A DNA stretch of 61,038 nucleotides, taken from contig JBCBBT010000016.1 of NCBI GenBank assembly GCA_038531315.1, forward strand, positions 1 to 61,038. Reading direction: 5' to 3'. The notes under the pieces were generated by a model. It searched no databases, was not told the origin of the DNA, and saw only the letters and a list, made by a program, of their open reading frames with translations. This DNA is from JAJFFW01 sp038531315 (GTDB lineage Bacteria; Pseudomonadota; Alphaproteobacteria; Caulobacterales; Parvularculaceae). The translations under genes and the position numbers were made by a program. Below are positions 25,508 through 33,661 of the stretch, one piece after another. Every line of letters starts with the position of its first letter. Position 1 is the first letter of the stretch.

Positions 25508-26554
25508 ATGGTCAGTCTTCCGCCTCTCGACAAAGCCAGCGCGCTTGATCCTGCGTATTACACGAGCGCAGCGGTCTTTGCTTTTGAAGTTAGTGAAATC
25601 CTGCGCCGACAGTGGCAAGTCATCGGAGCGGCGTCGCTGGTCGCCGCGCCTGGCGATGTGATTGTTCGCGAGATTGGCGGCGCCCCCATTCTTGTGACGC
25701 GCAATAGCGACGGCCTCCTGAAAGGCTACTTTAATATCTGTCCGCATCGCGCCGGTCCGCTCGCCGCCTGCGACCAGCGCGGTCTGAAGCGGCTACGCTG
25801 CGGGTATCACGGCTGGGCTTATGACCTCGACGGCCAGTTGCGCTCGGCGCCGGAAATGCGTGAGGCGGCGGACTTTGACCCGGCGACGATCAGCCTTCGG
25901 ACAATCGATGTCCATGAGTGGCGCGGTCAGATATATGCGCGTGCAGGCGAGGGCCTTTCCTTCGCAACCGCTTTTGAGGGCGTTGAAGACATTATTGGCG
26001 CCGGGCTTGACGCGATCGGCTTTCACTCGGGGACGGTCTACGACGTTGAAGCGAACTGGAAGGTTTATGTCGACAACTATCTTGAGGGCTATCACCTGCC
26101 GTTCGTGCATCCCGGCCTGACGGAAGTCGTCGATTACGCAACCTATCGCAGCGAGCTCGGCGCCTACTGGTCCTTGCAGCGCTCGCCGGTGACTGGCGAG
26201 ACCGGCCCCTATGGCGCGGGCGAGGGGCTCTATTTCTTTATCTATCCAAATACCATGCTCAACATCATGCCCGGCCGGCTGCAGACAAACCGCGTTGTCC
26301 CGACCGGTATCAGCAGTTGTAAAGTCGAGTTTGACTTTTACTATGCGCCGGGTGCGGAGGAACGCGCGCCTGAAGACCTCGCCTTTTCCGATCAGGTTCA
26401 GGAAGAAGACAGGCTCATTTGCGAACATGTGCAGCGCGGGCTGACCTCCGGTGTTTATCAACCGGGGCGGCTGTCGCCGGCGCGCGAAGAAGGCGTTTGG
26501 CATTGGCATAACCTTCTGCGGGCCGTCTACGCCGATGCGGGGTTGAAACCATGA
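25508..26554 (+). CDS. Rieske-type aromatic-ring-hydroxylating oxygenase, alpha subunit
   Basis: A 348-residue two-domain oxygenase. The Rieske [2Fe-2S] ligands are C79, H81, C98 and H101 (CPHR ... CGYHGW). The mononuclear iron centre shows NYLEGYHLPFVHPGL with His196 and His201. It resembles the group acting on quaternary amines (choline, carnitine, betaines) as much as that acting on aromatics; the substrate is unknown. No reductase gene is adjacent. The start at 25508 excludes a non-protein-like stretch that overlaps crtB. Its stop overlaps the permease ATG as ATGA, so import and oxidation of the same compound is a reasonable guess. Confidence 0.9.
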   Translation: MVSLPPLDKASALDPAYYTSAAVFAFEVSEILRRQWQVIGAASLVAAPGDVIVREIGGAPILVTRNSDGLLKGYFNICPHRAGPLAACDQRGLKRLRCGYHGWAYDLDGQLRSAPEMREAADFDPATISLRTIDVHEWRGQIYARAGEGLSFATAFEGVEDIIGAGLDAIGFHSGTVYDVEANWKVYVDNYLEGYHLPFVHPGLTEVVDYATYRSELGAYWSLQRSPVTGETGPYGAGEGLYFFIYPNTMLNIMPGRLQTNRVVPTGISSCKVEFDFYYAPGAEERAPEDLAFSDQVQEEDRLICEHVQRGLTSGVYQPGRLSPAREEGVWHWHNLLRAVYADAGLKP

Positions 26555-27843
26555 GGGGCGACGAAGGACCCATCGCCCAAAGTCCGGCGAAACTCGGGTT
26601 TTGGACATGCTGGTCTTTGACTGTCGGCATCATGATCGGCTCGGGCATTTTTCTCCTGCCGTCGGTGCTTGCGCCCTACGGCCTTTTAAGTTTCGGCGGT
26701 TGGGCTCTCACGGCGGCGGGCTCGATCTGTCTGGCGCTTGTGCTCGCGCGGCTCGCCAGTCGAACCCATCATACTGGCGGCGTTTACGTCTATGCGCGCG
26801 AAGGCTTCGGCGACCTGACCGGCTTCCTTATTGCGTGGGGCTATTGGGCCTCGTACTGGATCGCGATCCCGGCGATCACCATTGCATTTGTCGGCTATCT
26901 GACGGTTTTCATACCGCCGCTCACTGACAATCCCGGCTGGCAAGCGGCGAGCGCGCTGGCGGTCATCTGGGCGCTGACCTTGATCAACCTGCGCGGGGTT
27001 GGCGCGGCGGGCGCCATGCAACTGATCATGACGATCCTGAAAATTATTCCGCTTCTTGCGATCATCGCCCTCGGCGCGGTTGTCGGTGACAGCGCTAATT
27101 TGCCTACGGTCAATCCGCAAGACGCGCCATTCGTATCGGTCCTCGCCGCGACCGCTCTTTTAACGATGTGGGCTTTTTCAGGTATGGAGGCGGGCGCGAT
27201 TCCGGCGGGTGACGTCAAAAATGCTGAGAAGACCGTGCCGCGCGCAATCGTGATCGGCACGCTTGTCGTTGCGTTCATCTATATCGCCTCAAGCTACGCC
27301 GTGATGCGTCTTGTACCGGCCGAAGCCCTCGCGCAGTCAACCGCGCCTTTCGCGGACGCGGCGCAACGGTTTGGTCCGTGGGGGCCAAAACTGATCGCTG
27401 CCGGGGCTCTGATCTCAACGGCTGGCGCGATCAACGGGACAATTTTTGTAGCGGGGCAAATGCCGATGGCCGTCGCCATTGACGGCCTTGCGCCTAAGGT
27501 GTTTGCGCAACGGACAAAAAGCGGCGCGCCGGCGCTTGCGATCATTATCGCATCAGCGCTTGGCTCCGTCCTCCTGCTGATGAATTATACACGCGGTCTT
27601 GTCGGCGCATTTTCTTTTCTGGCCATGATGAGCACGTTAGCGATATTGTTGCCGCTGTTCGTCAGCGCCGCCGCTGAGCTCAAGCATTCCTGGAAAAACG
27701 CGCGATCCTGGACTGTTCTTGCGCTCCTCGCACTGGTCTATAGCGGCTTTGCGATACTGGGATCAGGCGTCAGCATTTTGTTCTGGGGCGGGTTGTTCAT
27801 GGCGCTTGGCGCCCCGGTCTATTTTCTGGTGCGCGAACGATAG
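26551..27843 (+). CDS. APC-superfamily amino acid/amine permease
   Basis: A 430-residue inner-membrane transporter with about 12 hydrophobic segments. The N-terminal helix carries the APC unwound motif (TVGIMIGSGIFLLPS), and GGVYVYAREGFG and MWAFSGMEAGAIPAGDVKN are typical of the arginine/agmatine or basic amino acid antiporter branch. It is translationally coupled to the Rieske oxygenase (4-base overlap). It ends 13 bases from the convergent VWA lipoprotein gene, with no terminator in between. Confidence 0.9.
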   Translation: MRGDEGPIAQSPAKLGFWTCWSLTVGIMIGSGIFLLPSVLAPYGLLSFGGWALTAAGSICLALVLARLASRTHHTGGVYVYAREGFGDLTGFLIAWGYWASYWIAIPAITIAFVGYLTVFIPPLTDNPGWQAASALAVIWALTLINLRGVGAAGAMQLIMTILKIIPLLAIIALGAVVGDSANLPTVNPQDAPFVSVLAATALLTMWAFSGMEAGAIPAGDVKNAEKTVPRAIVIGTLVVAFIYIASSYAVMRLVPAEALAQSTAPFADAAQRFGPWGPKLIAAGALISTAGAINGTIFVAGQMPMAVAIDGLAPKVFAQRTKSGAPALAIIIASALGSVLLLMNYTRGLVGAFSFLAMMSTLAILLPLFVSAAAELKHSWKNARSWTVLALLALVYSGFAILGSGVSILFWGGLFMALGAPVYFLVRER

Positions 27844-27856
27844 GTCTTTGCGCCCG

Positions 27857-29212
27857 TCATTCAACTTCGCAAACGCCCTGCCGATAAGCGCCCACCGTTC
27901 GGATCACGTCATCGCCAGAGGGTTCGATGCGCCGGCCTCTGACAAGGCTTTCAATGACGCGTTCAACAAGACCGTCGAGGCGGGTGACGACATAACAATC
28001 GACTTCCGCTTCTTTGTGTTTGCCGCCGACGCCGCTGTCGTCCGTTAAGAATATGTATCGGCCGCCTGTCAGTTGCGCCATGGCCCGCATCAAAAACTCC
28101 GCTGACTTGTCAATGCCGCTGCCTGAAATAGGCACAATATGAATGCCGCGCGTGCGCGCCAGCAAAGCGCTTCGCCAGGTTTCGGCGATCTTGTCATTGT
28201 GGGGCGGCGCGTCGGCGACCAGAAGATTGATCGCGGCGGCGTCTTCGCGCCAGTTGAATTTCAGACCCGCCGCCATCGCCTCATGCATGGCTTCGGGGAA
28301 GTCGCCGCCGCCTTGCGCTTCCTGTTTATTGAGAAACGTCGCAAAGCCGGCGAGATCATCGGTAAGCGGAAACGATCGAACCACATATTGGTCGCCCTGA
28401 TCGCGATAGGCGATAAGGCCTGCACGAATATCAAGGTCCGATGCGCCCTGTTTGACGCGATCAAGGATCGCCGTGAGCTCCTTTTGAAGGTAAGCCATTT
28501 CATCGCTCATGGAGCCTGTGGCGTCGATCGTCAGGACAAGGTCGAGCTTTTGCACCGGCCGGGCGTCAGCCGCGCTGTCAAGGATGATGACGCCGCCTTC
28601 CTCAAGCATGGTCGGTGTGATCGCCGCGGTGTCAACGCGCTCGCCGTTGTGCATCAGAGAAACGCTGACGCCGGCTTCAAGATCGTCAAAACGCGGATAA
28701 ACGAAAGCGCGACCGTCGGCGCCTGTGACCAGGGGAAACATAACGTCGTTCGCTGAGGTTCTGACCGTGAGTTGGGCGCGCGGTATCGGCTTGCCGAGAC
28801 GGTCTCGCGCCCGGATTTCGATCCTGTCGGCGGCGTCAACATAGGGCAGGTCCTTGCCGGCAAGCTGTCCCTGCAATGATCGATCGACATATTTCTTGTA
28901 GAGTTCGGGGTTGAGGACGTCATCGTAATCGCCGGCGGTCAGCGTCCCCGACTGCGGCGTGGGTCCGTCGCGCGGCTCGCGGTCTCGTGGCAAAGGCGAA
29001 ATCGAGGGCGTCGGGCCCCGATCGCCAAAGCTCTCTGTGACAGTGCTTTCGGCGAATTCGGAGCGGGGCGGCCGTGGTTTCCGGCTTGAGCCCGACTTCG
29101 CCCCCGTCACCACAATAGTGTCGCCGCCTTCGCTTCCAGAAGGAGCATCGTCGGTGGCGCACGCCGTCAACGCCATGGCCGCGATCCCTGACAAAAGTAT
29201 CGATACGCGCAT
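27857..29212 (-). CDS. VWA-domain lipoprotein
   Basis: A 451-residue envelope lipoprotein. The signal peptide ends in the lipobox LTAC with lipid-modified Cys18, followed by a Pro/Arg/Ser-rich linker to about residue 90. A beta-sandwich-like domain comes next (AQLTVRTSANDVMFPLVTGADGRAFVYP). A von Willebrand A domain begins at LDLVLTIDATGSMSDEM with an intact MIDAS (DxTxS), and GGGDFPEAMHEAMAAG follows. Known relatives act in extracytoplasmic adhesion or quality control. Whether it relates to the surrounding carotenoid genes is unknown. Confidence 0.88.
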   Translation of the reverse strand: MRVSILLSGIAAMALTACATDDAPSGSEGGDTIVVTGAKSGSSRKPRPPRSEFAESTVTESFGDRGPTPSISPLPRDREPRDGPTPQSGTLTAGDYDDVLNPELYKKYVDRSLQGQLAGKDLPYVDAADRIEIRARDRLGKPIPRAQLTVRTSANDVMFPLVTGADGRAFVYPRFDDLEAGVSVSLMHNGERVDTAAITPTMLEEGGVIILDSAADARPVQKLDLVLTIDATGSMSDEMAYLQKELTAILDRVKQGASDLDIRAGLIAYRDQGDQYVVRSFPLTDDLAGFATFLNKQEAQGGGDFPEAMHEAMAAGLKFNWREDAAAINLLVADAPPHNDKIAETWRSALLARTRGIHIVPISGSGIDKSAEFLMRAMAQLTGGRYIFLTDDSGVGGKHKEAEVDCYVVTRLDGLVERVIESLVRGRRIEPSGDDVIRTVGAYRQGVCEVE

Positions 29213-29325
29213 AATCTGTCCCGCCAGTCTTGTTTCGGCATCAATCTATGGAATCAAATTCAGGCGGGAAAGCGGCCATTTAACGGTGAAACTCCAGGCG
29301 CAGAGCAAAGCAATCAGTCGGCGCG

Positions 29326-29850
29326 CTATGACGTCGTTGAACCGGCGCCTGATTGCCCGCGCGCTGCGCGCATCGCCGCTCGGTCCGTGGCGGCGAGCAT
29401 CTTTTTCAGTCGTTGAGGCGAGGGCGCGAAGATAAAGCCAAACGAGACGCAATCTTCTTTTGTCTCGACGGCATGGTGCAAGCGATGCGCCTGAACAATG
29501 CGGGCGAAATACCCTTTTTTGGGACGAAACCCGAGATCGATGCGGCGGTGCACCAAAATGTCGTGATAGAAAAAGTAGATCAGGCCGTAGCCCAAAATGC
29601 CGAGGCCAGCGGCGAGCGCCATCGCATTGTTGCTGGAGGCGCCAATATAAATCAGCGCGATCGATGGCAGGGAAAACACAACGCCGAATAAATCGTTCAA
29701 TTCAAAAACGCCGGTACGCGGCTCGTGATGTGATTTGTGCCAAGACCAAAGCCAACCATGCATAACGTATTTGTGGGTGACCCAGGCGACGACTTCCATC
29801 ACCAGAACAAATCCCACCAGCACAGAAATGAATTTCAAAGCGTCGATCAT
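29326..29850 (-). CDS. crtZ: Beta-carotene hydroxylase
   Basis: A 174-residue membrane di-iron hydroxylase adding 3-OH to beta-ionone rings (beta-carotene to zeaxanthin). The CrtZ histidine pattern is complete: HKYVMHG, WHKSHHEPRTG, FFYHDILVHRR and QAHRLHHA. Four hydrophobic segments. An in-frame start at 29874 would add eight residues; neither start has a good ribosome binding site. It is isolated from transcripts to its right by the terminator at 29923-29950, so it has its own promoter in the short gap. Confidence 0.93.
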   Translation of the reverse strand: MIDALKFISVLVGFVLVMEVVAWVTHKYVMHGWLWSWHKSHHEPRTGVFELNDLFGVVFSLPSIALIYIGASSNNAMALAAGLGILGYGLIYFFYHDILVHRRIDLGFRPKKGYFARIVQAHRLHHAVETKEDCVSFGFIFAPSPQRLKKMLAATDRAAMRAARGQSGAGSTTS

Positions 29851-29922
29851 TTCGCCAATCCGAACCTTGCGCATTCAATCGCGTGATTGATGATCAAACG
29901 CAACGAGACGGGAAGCCGCGGT

Positions 29923-29950
29923 TAAAAAAAACCGCCCCAAAATGGGGCGG
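29923..29950 (-). terminator. Intrinsic terminator of the ABC exporter transcript
   Basis: On the minus strand, stem CCGCCCC/GGGGCGG with a 5-nt loop followed by eight T. It lies about 200 bases beyond the ABC permease stop (30150) and before crtZ, so it ends the ABC transcript. Confidence 0.9.
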
Positions 29951-30149
29951 CTTAAAGTAGCCTGAGAGAGAGAAACATTTCAGGCTTGTTCCTTGGGCGC
30001 GCCGCAACGGCAGATCGGCGGCGCGGAATTTTTCGTCCTCAAAACTATCAGTCGAACTTGGACATGTGTCAAGAAATCTCATGGTTAAGCCCGGTTTTCA
30101 TTGGGTTTGCGCCGTATCTTTCTCGTATTACGCGTGTTGGCGGTGCGCA

Positions 30150-31241
30150 TCAGGCTCTTAGGCTGCGCTGCATCAGGACGTAACTGAGTAACAATCCGGC
30201 TGCCCCTGCGACGACGAGGAGGGCGACAGGGGCGGTGAGTTGACCCCAATCGCCGCCCCGCCAGAGCGCCGTCGCCAGCGCGTCGATACCCCAGGCGTTC
30301 GGCGTCAAACCGCCAATCACGCGCACATCGGGCGGCATCAAAAAGCGCGGCGCCATCGAACCGCCGAGGGCCCCCATGGTAAGCGCCAGAACAGCGCCGA
30401 CAGCGTGGGCCTGGCTCCGCGACCGGCAACACCCGACAACAGCCAGCGCAATGCCGGCGGCGCAGATCGCAGCCGCAATAACCGCCGCCAACAGCGCCAA
30501 CGGCGCCCCGTCAATCGGAACCTTAAAGACAAGCGCAGAAAAGATAAGGATGACGAAAAGTTGGACCGTCCCCTGAACAGTCAGAAAAGCAAACTTGCCG
30601 TCGATCATCGGTCGTAAGCCGTAGGGGCCGGCGGCAATACGCTCCATGACGCCGCTGTCGCGTTCTTCGATCACGCTCAGAGCGCTCTGAAAGCCAGAGA
30701 GAAAGACGAACAGCATCCCGACGCCCGCCGCATAATAGGCGGCCATTGGCGCGCTGGCCTTACTCCCGCTGGCGACGACGATTTTCTCAGCGGGCTCAAA
30801 ACTGACGATCTCCCCGTCTGCGGTTTCGATCGGCGGCGCTTGCGCCGCGAGCGCCGCTTCCGCCATCGCCGCAGCGCCGGTGTGCGAGGCGTCGGAGTAT
30901 ATTTTAAAGCGCGGCGCCTGATCAGTTTGCGGCCGCAGGATCTCAATGCCGGCGTCGATTGATCCGGCTTTCGCGGCGTTGAGCAGCGCTTCCTGATCAC
31001 GCAGGATCTTCAGTCTTTCCACAATCGGCGATGAGGCGAGACCGTCGACAATTTCTTCCGCTACCTGATCGTTCGCTGGTCCGGTGACGCCGAGGCGAAT
31101 GGAGACGTCGCCGCTCGCCGCGCCAGAGAAAACCGCCGCGAAAACTGCATAGATGGCCGGCGGCAAGAAAAATGTGAGGAAGAACGCCGCCTTGTCGCGC
31201 CACAGTGAAAGCGCCATCGCGCCAAAAATTGCAAAGCGCAT
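30150..31241 (-). CDS. ABC-2 type transporter permease
   Basis: A 363-residue permease. The N-terminal helix (about 15-35) is followed by a large extracytoplasmic domain (about 40-175), then five or so helices with FLSGFQSALSVIEERDSGVMERI typical of ABC-2 exporters of the YhaP/NatB type. The start at 31241 places it right after the ATPase stop. A half-sized permease probably works as a dimer with the ATPase encoded just upstream. The exported substrate is unknown; the position beside crtE does not by itself imply carotenoid export. Confidence 0.88.
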   Translation of the reverse strand: MRFAIFGAMALSLWRDKAAFFLTFFLPPAIYAVFAAVFSGAASGDVSIRLGVTGPANDQVAEEIVDGLASSPIVERLKILRDQEALLNAAKAGSIDAGIEILRPQTDQAPRFKIYSDASHTGAAAMAEAALAAQAPPIETADGEIVSFEPAEKIVVASGSKASAPMAAYYAAGVGMLFVFLSGFQSALSVIEERDSGVMERIAAGPYGLRPMIDGKFAFLTVQGTVQLFVILIFSALVFKVPIDGAPLALLAAVIAAAICAAGIALAVVGCCRSRSQAHAVGAVLALTMGALGGSMAPRFLMPPDVRVIGGLTPNAWGIDALATALWRGGDWGQLTAPVALLVVAGAAGLLLSYVLMQRSLRA

Positions 31242-31243
31242 CG

Positions 31244-32254
31244 TTAACGGCTCGCTTCTTTGATCGCGGCTTCCATGGCGTCGCCGAGCGCCGGCGCCGT
31301 CACGGTAAAGCCGGCGATATTGGCGCCGGCGTTCGTAAGATCCCGGAGAATTTCCGCAACCCGCGCATCGTTGTCGACGGTGCACGCCCAGCGCTCCGCC
31401 TGCGTACGGGATTGCTGAAATCCGTGTGTGCTAAAAGCGGCTTCATCACACGACGCCACGCGTGCCGAGACCGTCAGCGCCTCGCCGCAAAAGCGTCGGA
31501 TCAACGCCTTCGGGCAATCATATGCAATCAGCCTTGAGGCTTCGAGAACAGCGATCATGTCGGCGAGCGCCGCCGCCTGCGCCATGTCGTGGGTGATCAG
31601 AAGGATAGCGTAGCCCTCTGATTTTAATCGCTCGATGAGAGCGTTGATGCGCGCAACGCCGGCGGGGTCGAGCGACGCCGCGGGTTCATCGAGAATGACA
31701 AGGCTCGGATGATGCGCAACGGCGGCGCCGATATTGACGCGCTGACGCATGCCGCCCGACATCTGACAGACCCTGCGCGCCCGTGCACTTTTCAGATCGA
31801 TAAGGTCAAGCACTTCTTCGGCGCGCGCCCGCGCCGCATCGCGCTTGAGGCCGGCCTGACAGGCAAAGCAGACAAGATTTTCAAACGCCGACAGCTGATC
31901 GTAGAGCGCCGCCCGTTGCGGAGCCACGCCCAGCGCCTTGCGGGCGGCTCGCGCGCCGGCGTTGACGCCGGCGATTTCGATGGTCCCGGACCGGATCGGC
32001 GCCCGCCCGCAGATCGCTTTCACGAGTGACGATTTGCCGGCGCCATTGGAGCCGATCAGCGCTGTCAGCGTTCCCGGCGCAATGGACAGCGAAACATCGG
32101 TGAGCGCCGGATGGGCGCCGTAAGCCATCGAGACATTGGAGACCGTCAGGGCGGGTGCGGCTGGGATCGCCGGCGCACTGGTGCCGCCGGATTGTGAGGC
32201 CGCGCCGCCTGCCTGTTCGGTTTCGCAAAAAGATGTTCTGGCGGCTTCAGCCAT
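31244..32254 (-). CDS. ABC transporter ATP-binding protein
   Basis: A 336-residue ATPase subunit: Walker A GSNGAGKSS, Q-loop in GVAPQ, signature MSGGMRQRV, Walker B LVILDEP and switch His in LLITHD. After the ATPase core comes a C-terminal extension of about 90 residues (ALTVSARVASCDEA...), as in exporter ATPases of the DrrA/NatA type. The first 40 residues are a low-complexity leader. It starts 118 bases downstream of the crtE stop, so crtE, the ATPase and the permease may share a transcript. Confidence 0.9.
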   Translation of the reverse strand: MAEAARTSFCETEQAGGAASQSGGTSAPAIPAAPALTVSNVSMAYGAHPALTDVSLSIAPGTLTALIGSNGAGKSSLVKAICGRAPIRSGTIEIAGVNAGARAARKALGVAPQRAALYDQLSAFENLVCFACQAGLKRDAARARAEEVLDLIDLKSARARRVCQMSGGMRQRVNIGAAVAHHPSLVILDEPAASLDPAGVARINALIERLKSEGYAILLITHDMAQAAALADMIAVLEASRLIAYDCPKALIRRFCGEALTVSARVASCDEAAFSTHGFQQSRTQAERWACTVDNDARVAEILRDLTNAGANIAGFTVTAPALGDAMEAAIKEASR

Positions 32255-32371
32255 ACGCAATACTGATATCCGTAACCTTCAAGTTCGGCGCCTGGCGGGC
32301 GTGTTTGGGAGGATGGCGATCGCAATCCGGCGCCCGGCGCGCCATCAAGATAGCGCCGACGCCGGTCCCGG

Positions 32372-33316
32372 TCAGCGCGTCATAGAGGTAAACTGCGCGC
32401 CGATCATGCGGGCGAGATCGCCGAGCGGCGCCGTATCGGTGAGGGCGGCGGCTTCGGCGCTTTCGATGGCCCGTTCAAGACGTCGCTCGGCCATGACCGT
32501 CGCGCCATCGGCGCCAAGCAGGCTGACAACCGTCGATTTGTCCTGATCCTGCGCGACGTCCTTGCCGGTCTGGGCTTCTGAACATGCGACATCGATAACG
32601 TCGTCGAACGCCTGAAAGGCGAGCCCCAGCGAAGAGCCGAACCGGCGAAGATGGGCGACGGTCGCCGCATCGGCGCCCGCCAACTCTCCGCCAATCGCCG
32701 CGGCGGCGGCGAAAAGAGCGCCGGTTTTTTCAAGGTGGCGCTGTTCCATATCCTTCAGGGAGACCTTGGTCGGCGCGGTTTTCGAGCAGGCGAGGTCGCG
32801 TTCCTGACCGCCGGCCAGCCCTTCGACGCCGACGGCTTGCGCCAGATGCTCAAGCGCTTTCAGGCGCGCATCCGGCGCGGCGCCATTTTCAGCGGCGACA
32901 AGCCGGTAGGCTTCATTAAGAAGCGCAATGGTGGCGAGCATCGCCGCGCTCTCGCCAAAAACCACATGCGTCGCAAGACATCCCCGCCGCAATTTCGCGT
33001 CATCCATGGATGGCAGATCATCCATGATCAGCGACGCCGCATGGACCATCTCTACAGCGCATGCCGCATCGATCGCCATATCCGCCGACCCGCCGGACTG
33101 TTCACAAGCAAGAAGCGTGATCAGGGGCCTGACGCGTTTGCCCGGCGACAAAAGGCCATGGCGAATCGCACATTCAAGGCGCGTTTCGCCGGGCCCTGAG
33201 GGAAAATGTGCTTCCAGCCGCGCATCGATGCGCGCTTTTAACCGTGAAATCTTACCGCTATCGAAGTCGCCTTCAGGGACCGCCTTTTTCGGCGGCCCAG
33301 CCACGTTTTGCGACAT
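32372..33316 (-). CDS. crtE: Geranylgeranyl diphosphate synthase
   Basis: A 314-residue trans-prenyltransferase supplying GGPP for phytoene. First Asp-rich motif DDLPSMDDAKLRRG (99-112), second FDDVIDV (237-243), and LLSPGKRVRPLITLLAC (55-71) typical of the family. GAAAGGA lies 7 bases before the ATG at 33316. A role as farnesyl diphosphate synthase is possible from motifs alone, but the carotenoid setting favours CrtE. Confidence 0.92.
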   Translation of the reverse strand: MSQNVAGPPKKAVPEGDFDSGKISRLKARIDARLEAHFPSGPGETRLECAIRHGLLSPGKRVRPLITLLACEQSGGSADMAIDAACAVEMVHAASLIMDDLPSMDDAKLRRGCLATHVVFGESAAMLATIALLNEAYRLVAAENGAAPDARLKALEHLAQAVGVEGLAGGQERDLACSKTAPTKVSLKDMEQRHLEKTGALFAAAAAIGGELAGADAATVAHLRRFGSSLGLAFQAFDDVIDVACSEAQTGKDVAQDQDKSTVVSLLGADGATVMAERRLERAIESAEAAALTDTAPLGDLARMIGAQFTSMTR

Positions 33317-33661
33317 ACGATAATCCTTTCGACCCGCCCGCGACGTCGATGCCGCCTGAACTCCCCATCGATATGGTGCACAATTTGTCCGCCGCCGCAA
33401 TCGGCAGAACGCAAACAGATCGCCGATTTGGCCAACTTTCTGCGCATGTCGCGGTGCAAAAGATGTAAATATGTCAAATGTTTGGCAATTTTTATCGTTA
33501 TCGTCCGGCGCCCCGCTGAAGATTGCGCTGATGCGCCGTGGACGGAGGGAATACGTCGCCGCGATCGTCAGTGTCGCCGCCGTCGGCGCGCACCAGCCGG
33601 CGTCTGATTTTGCGCCGGGCGCGTTGACAATCGGCGGGAAAAGCGCGAACGCGAAAAGCCT
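33317..33661. other. Divergent promoter region between crtE and the ThDP enzyme
   Basis: 345 bases. The stretch 33460-33505 is AT-rich against the surrounding DNA and could hold the promoters. The crtE frame stays open here and further upstream, but the composition is not protein-like. No RNA gene or clear operator was seen. Confidence 0.5.
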
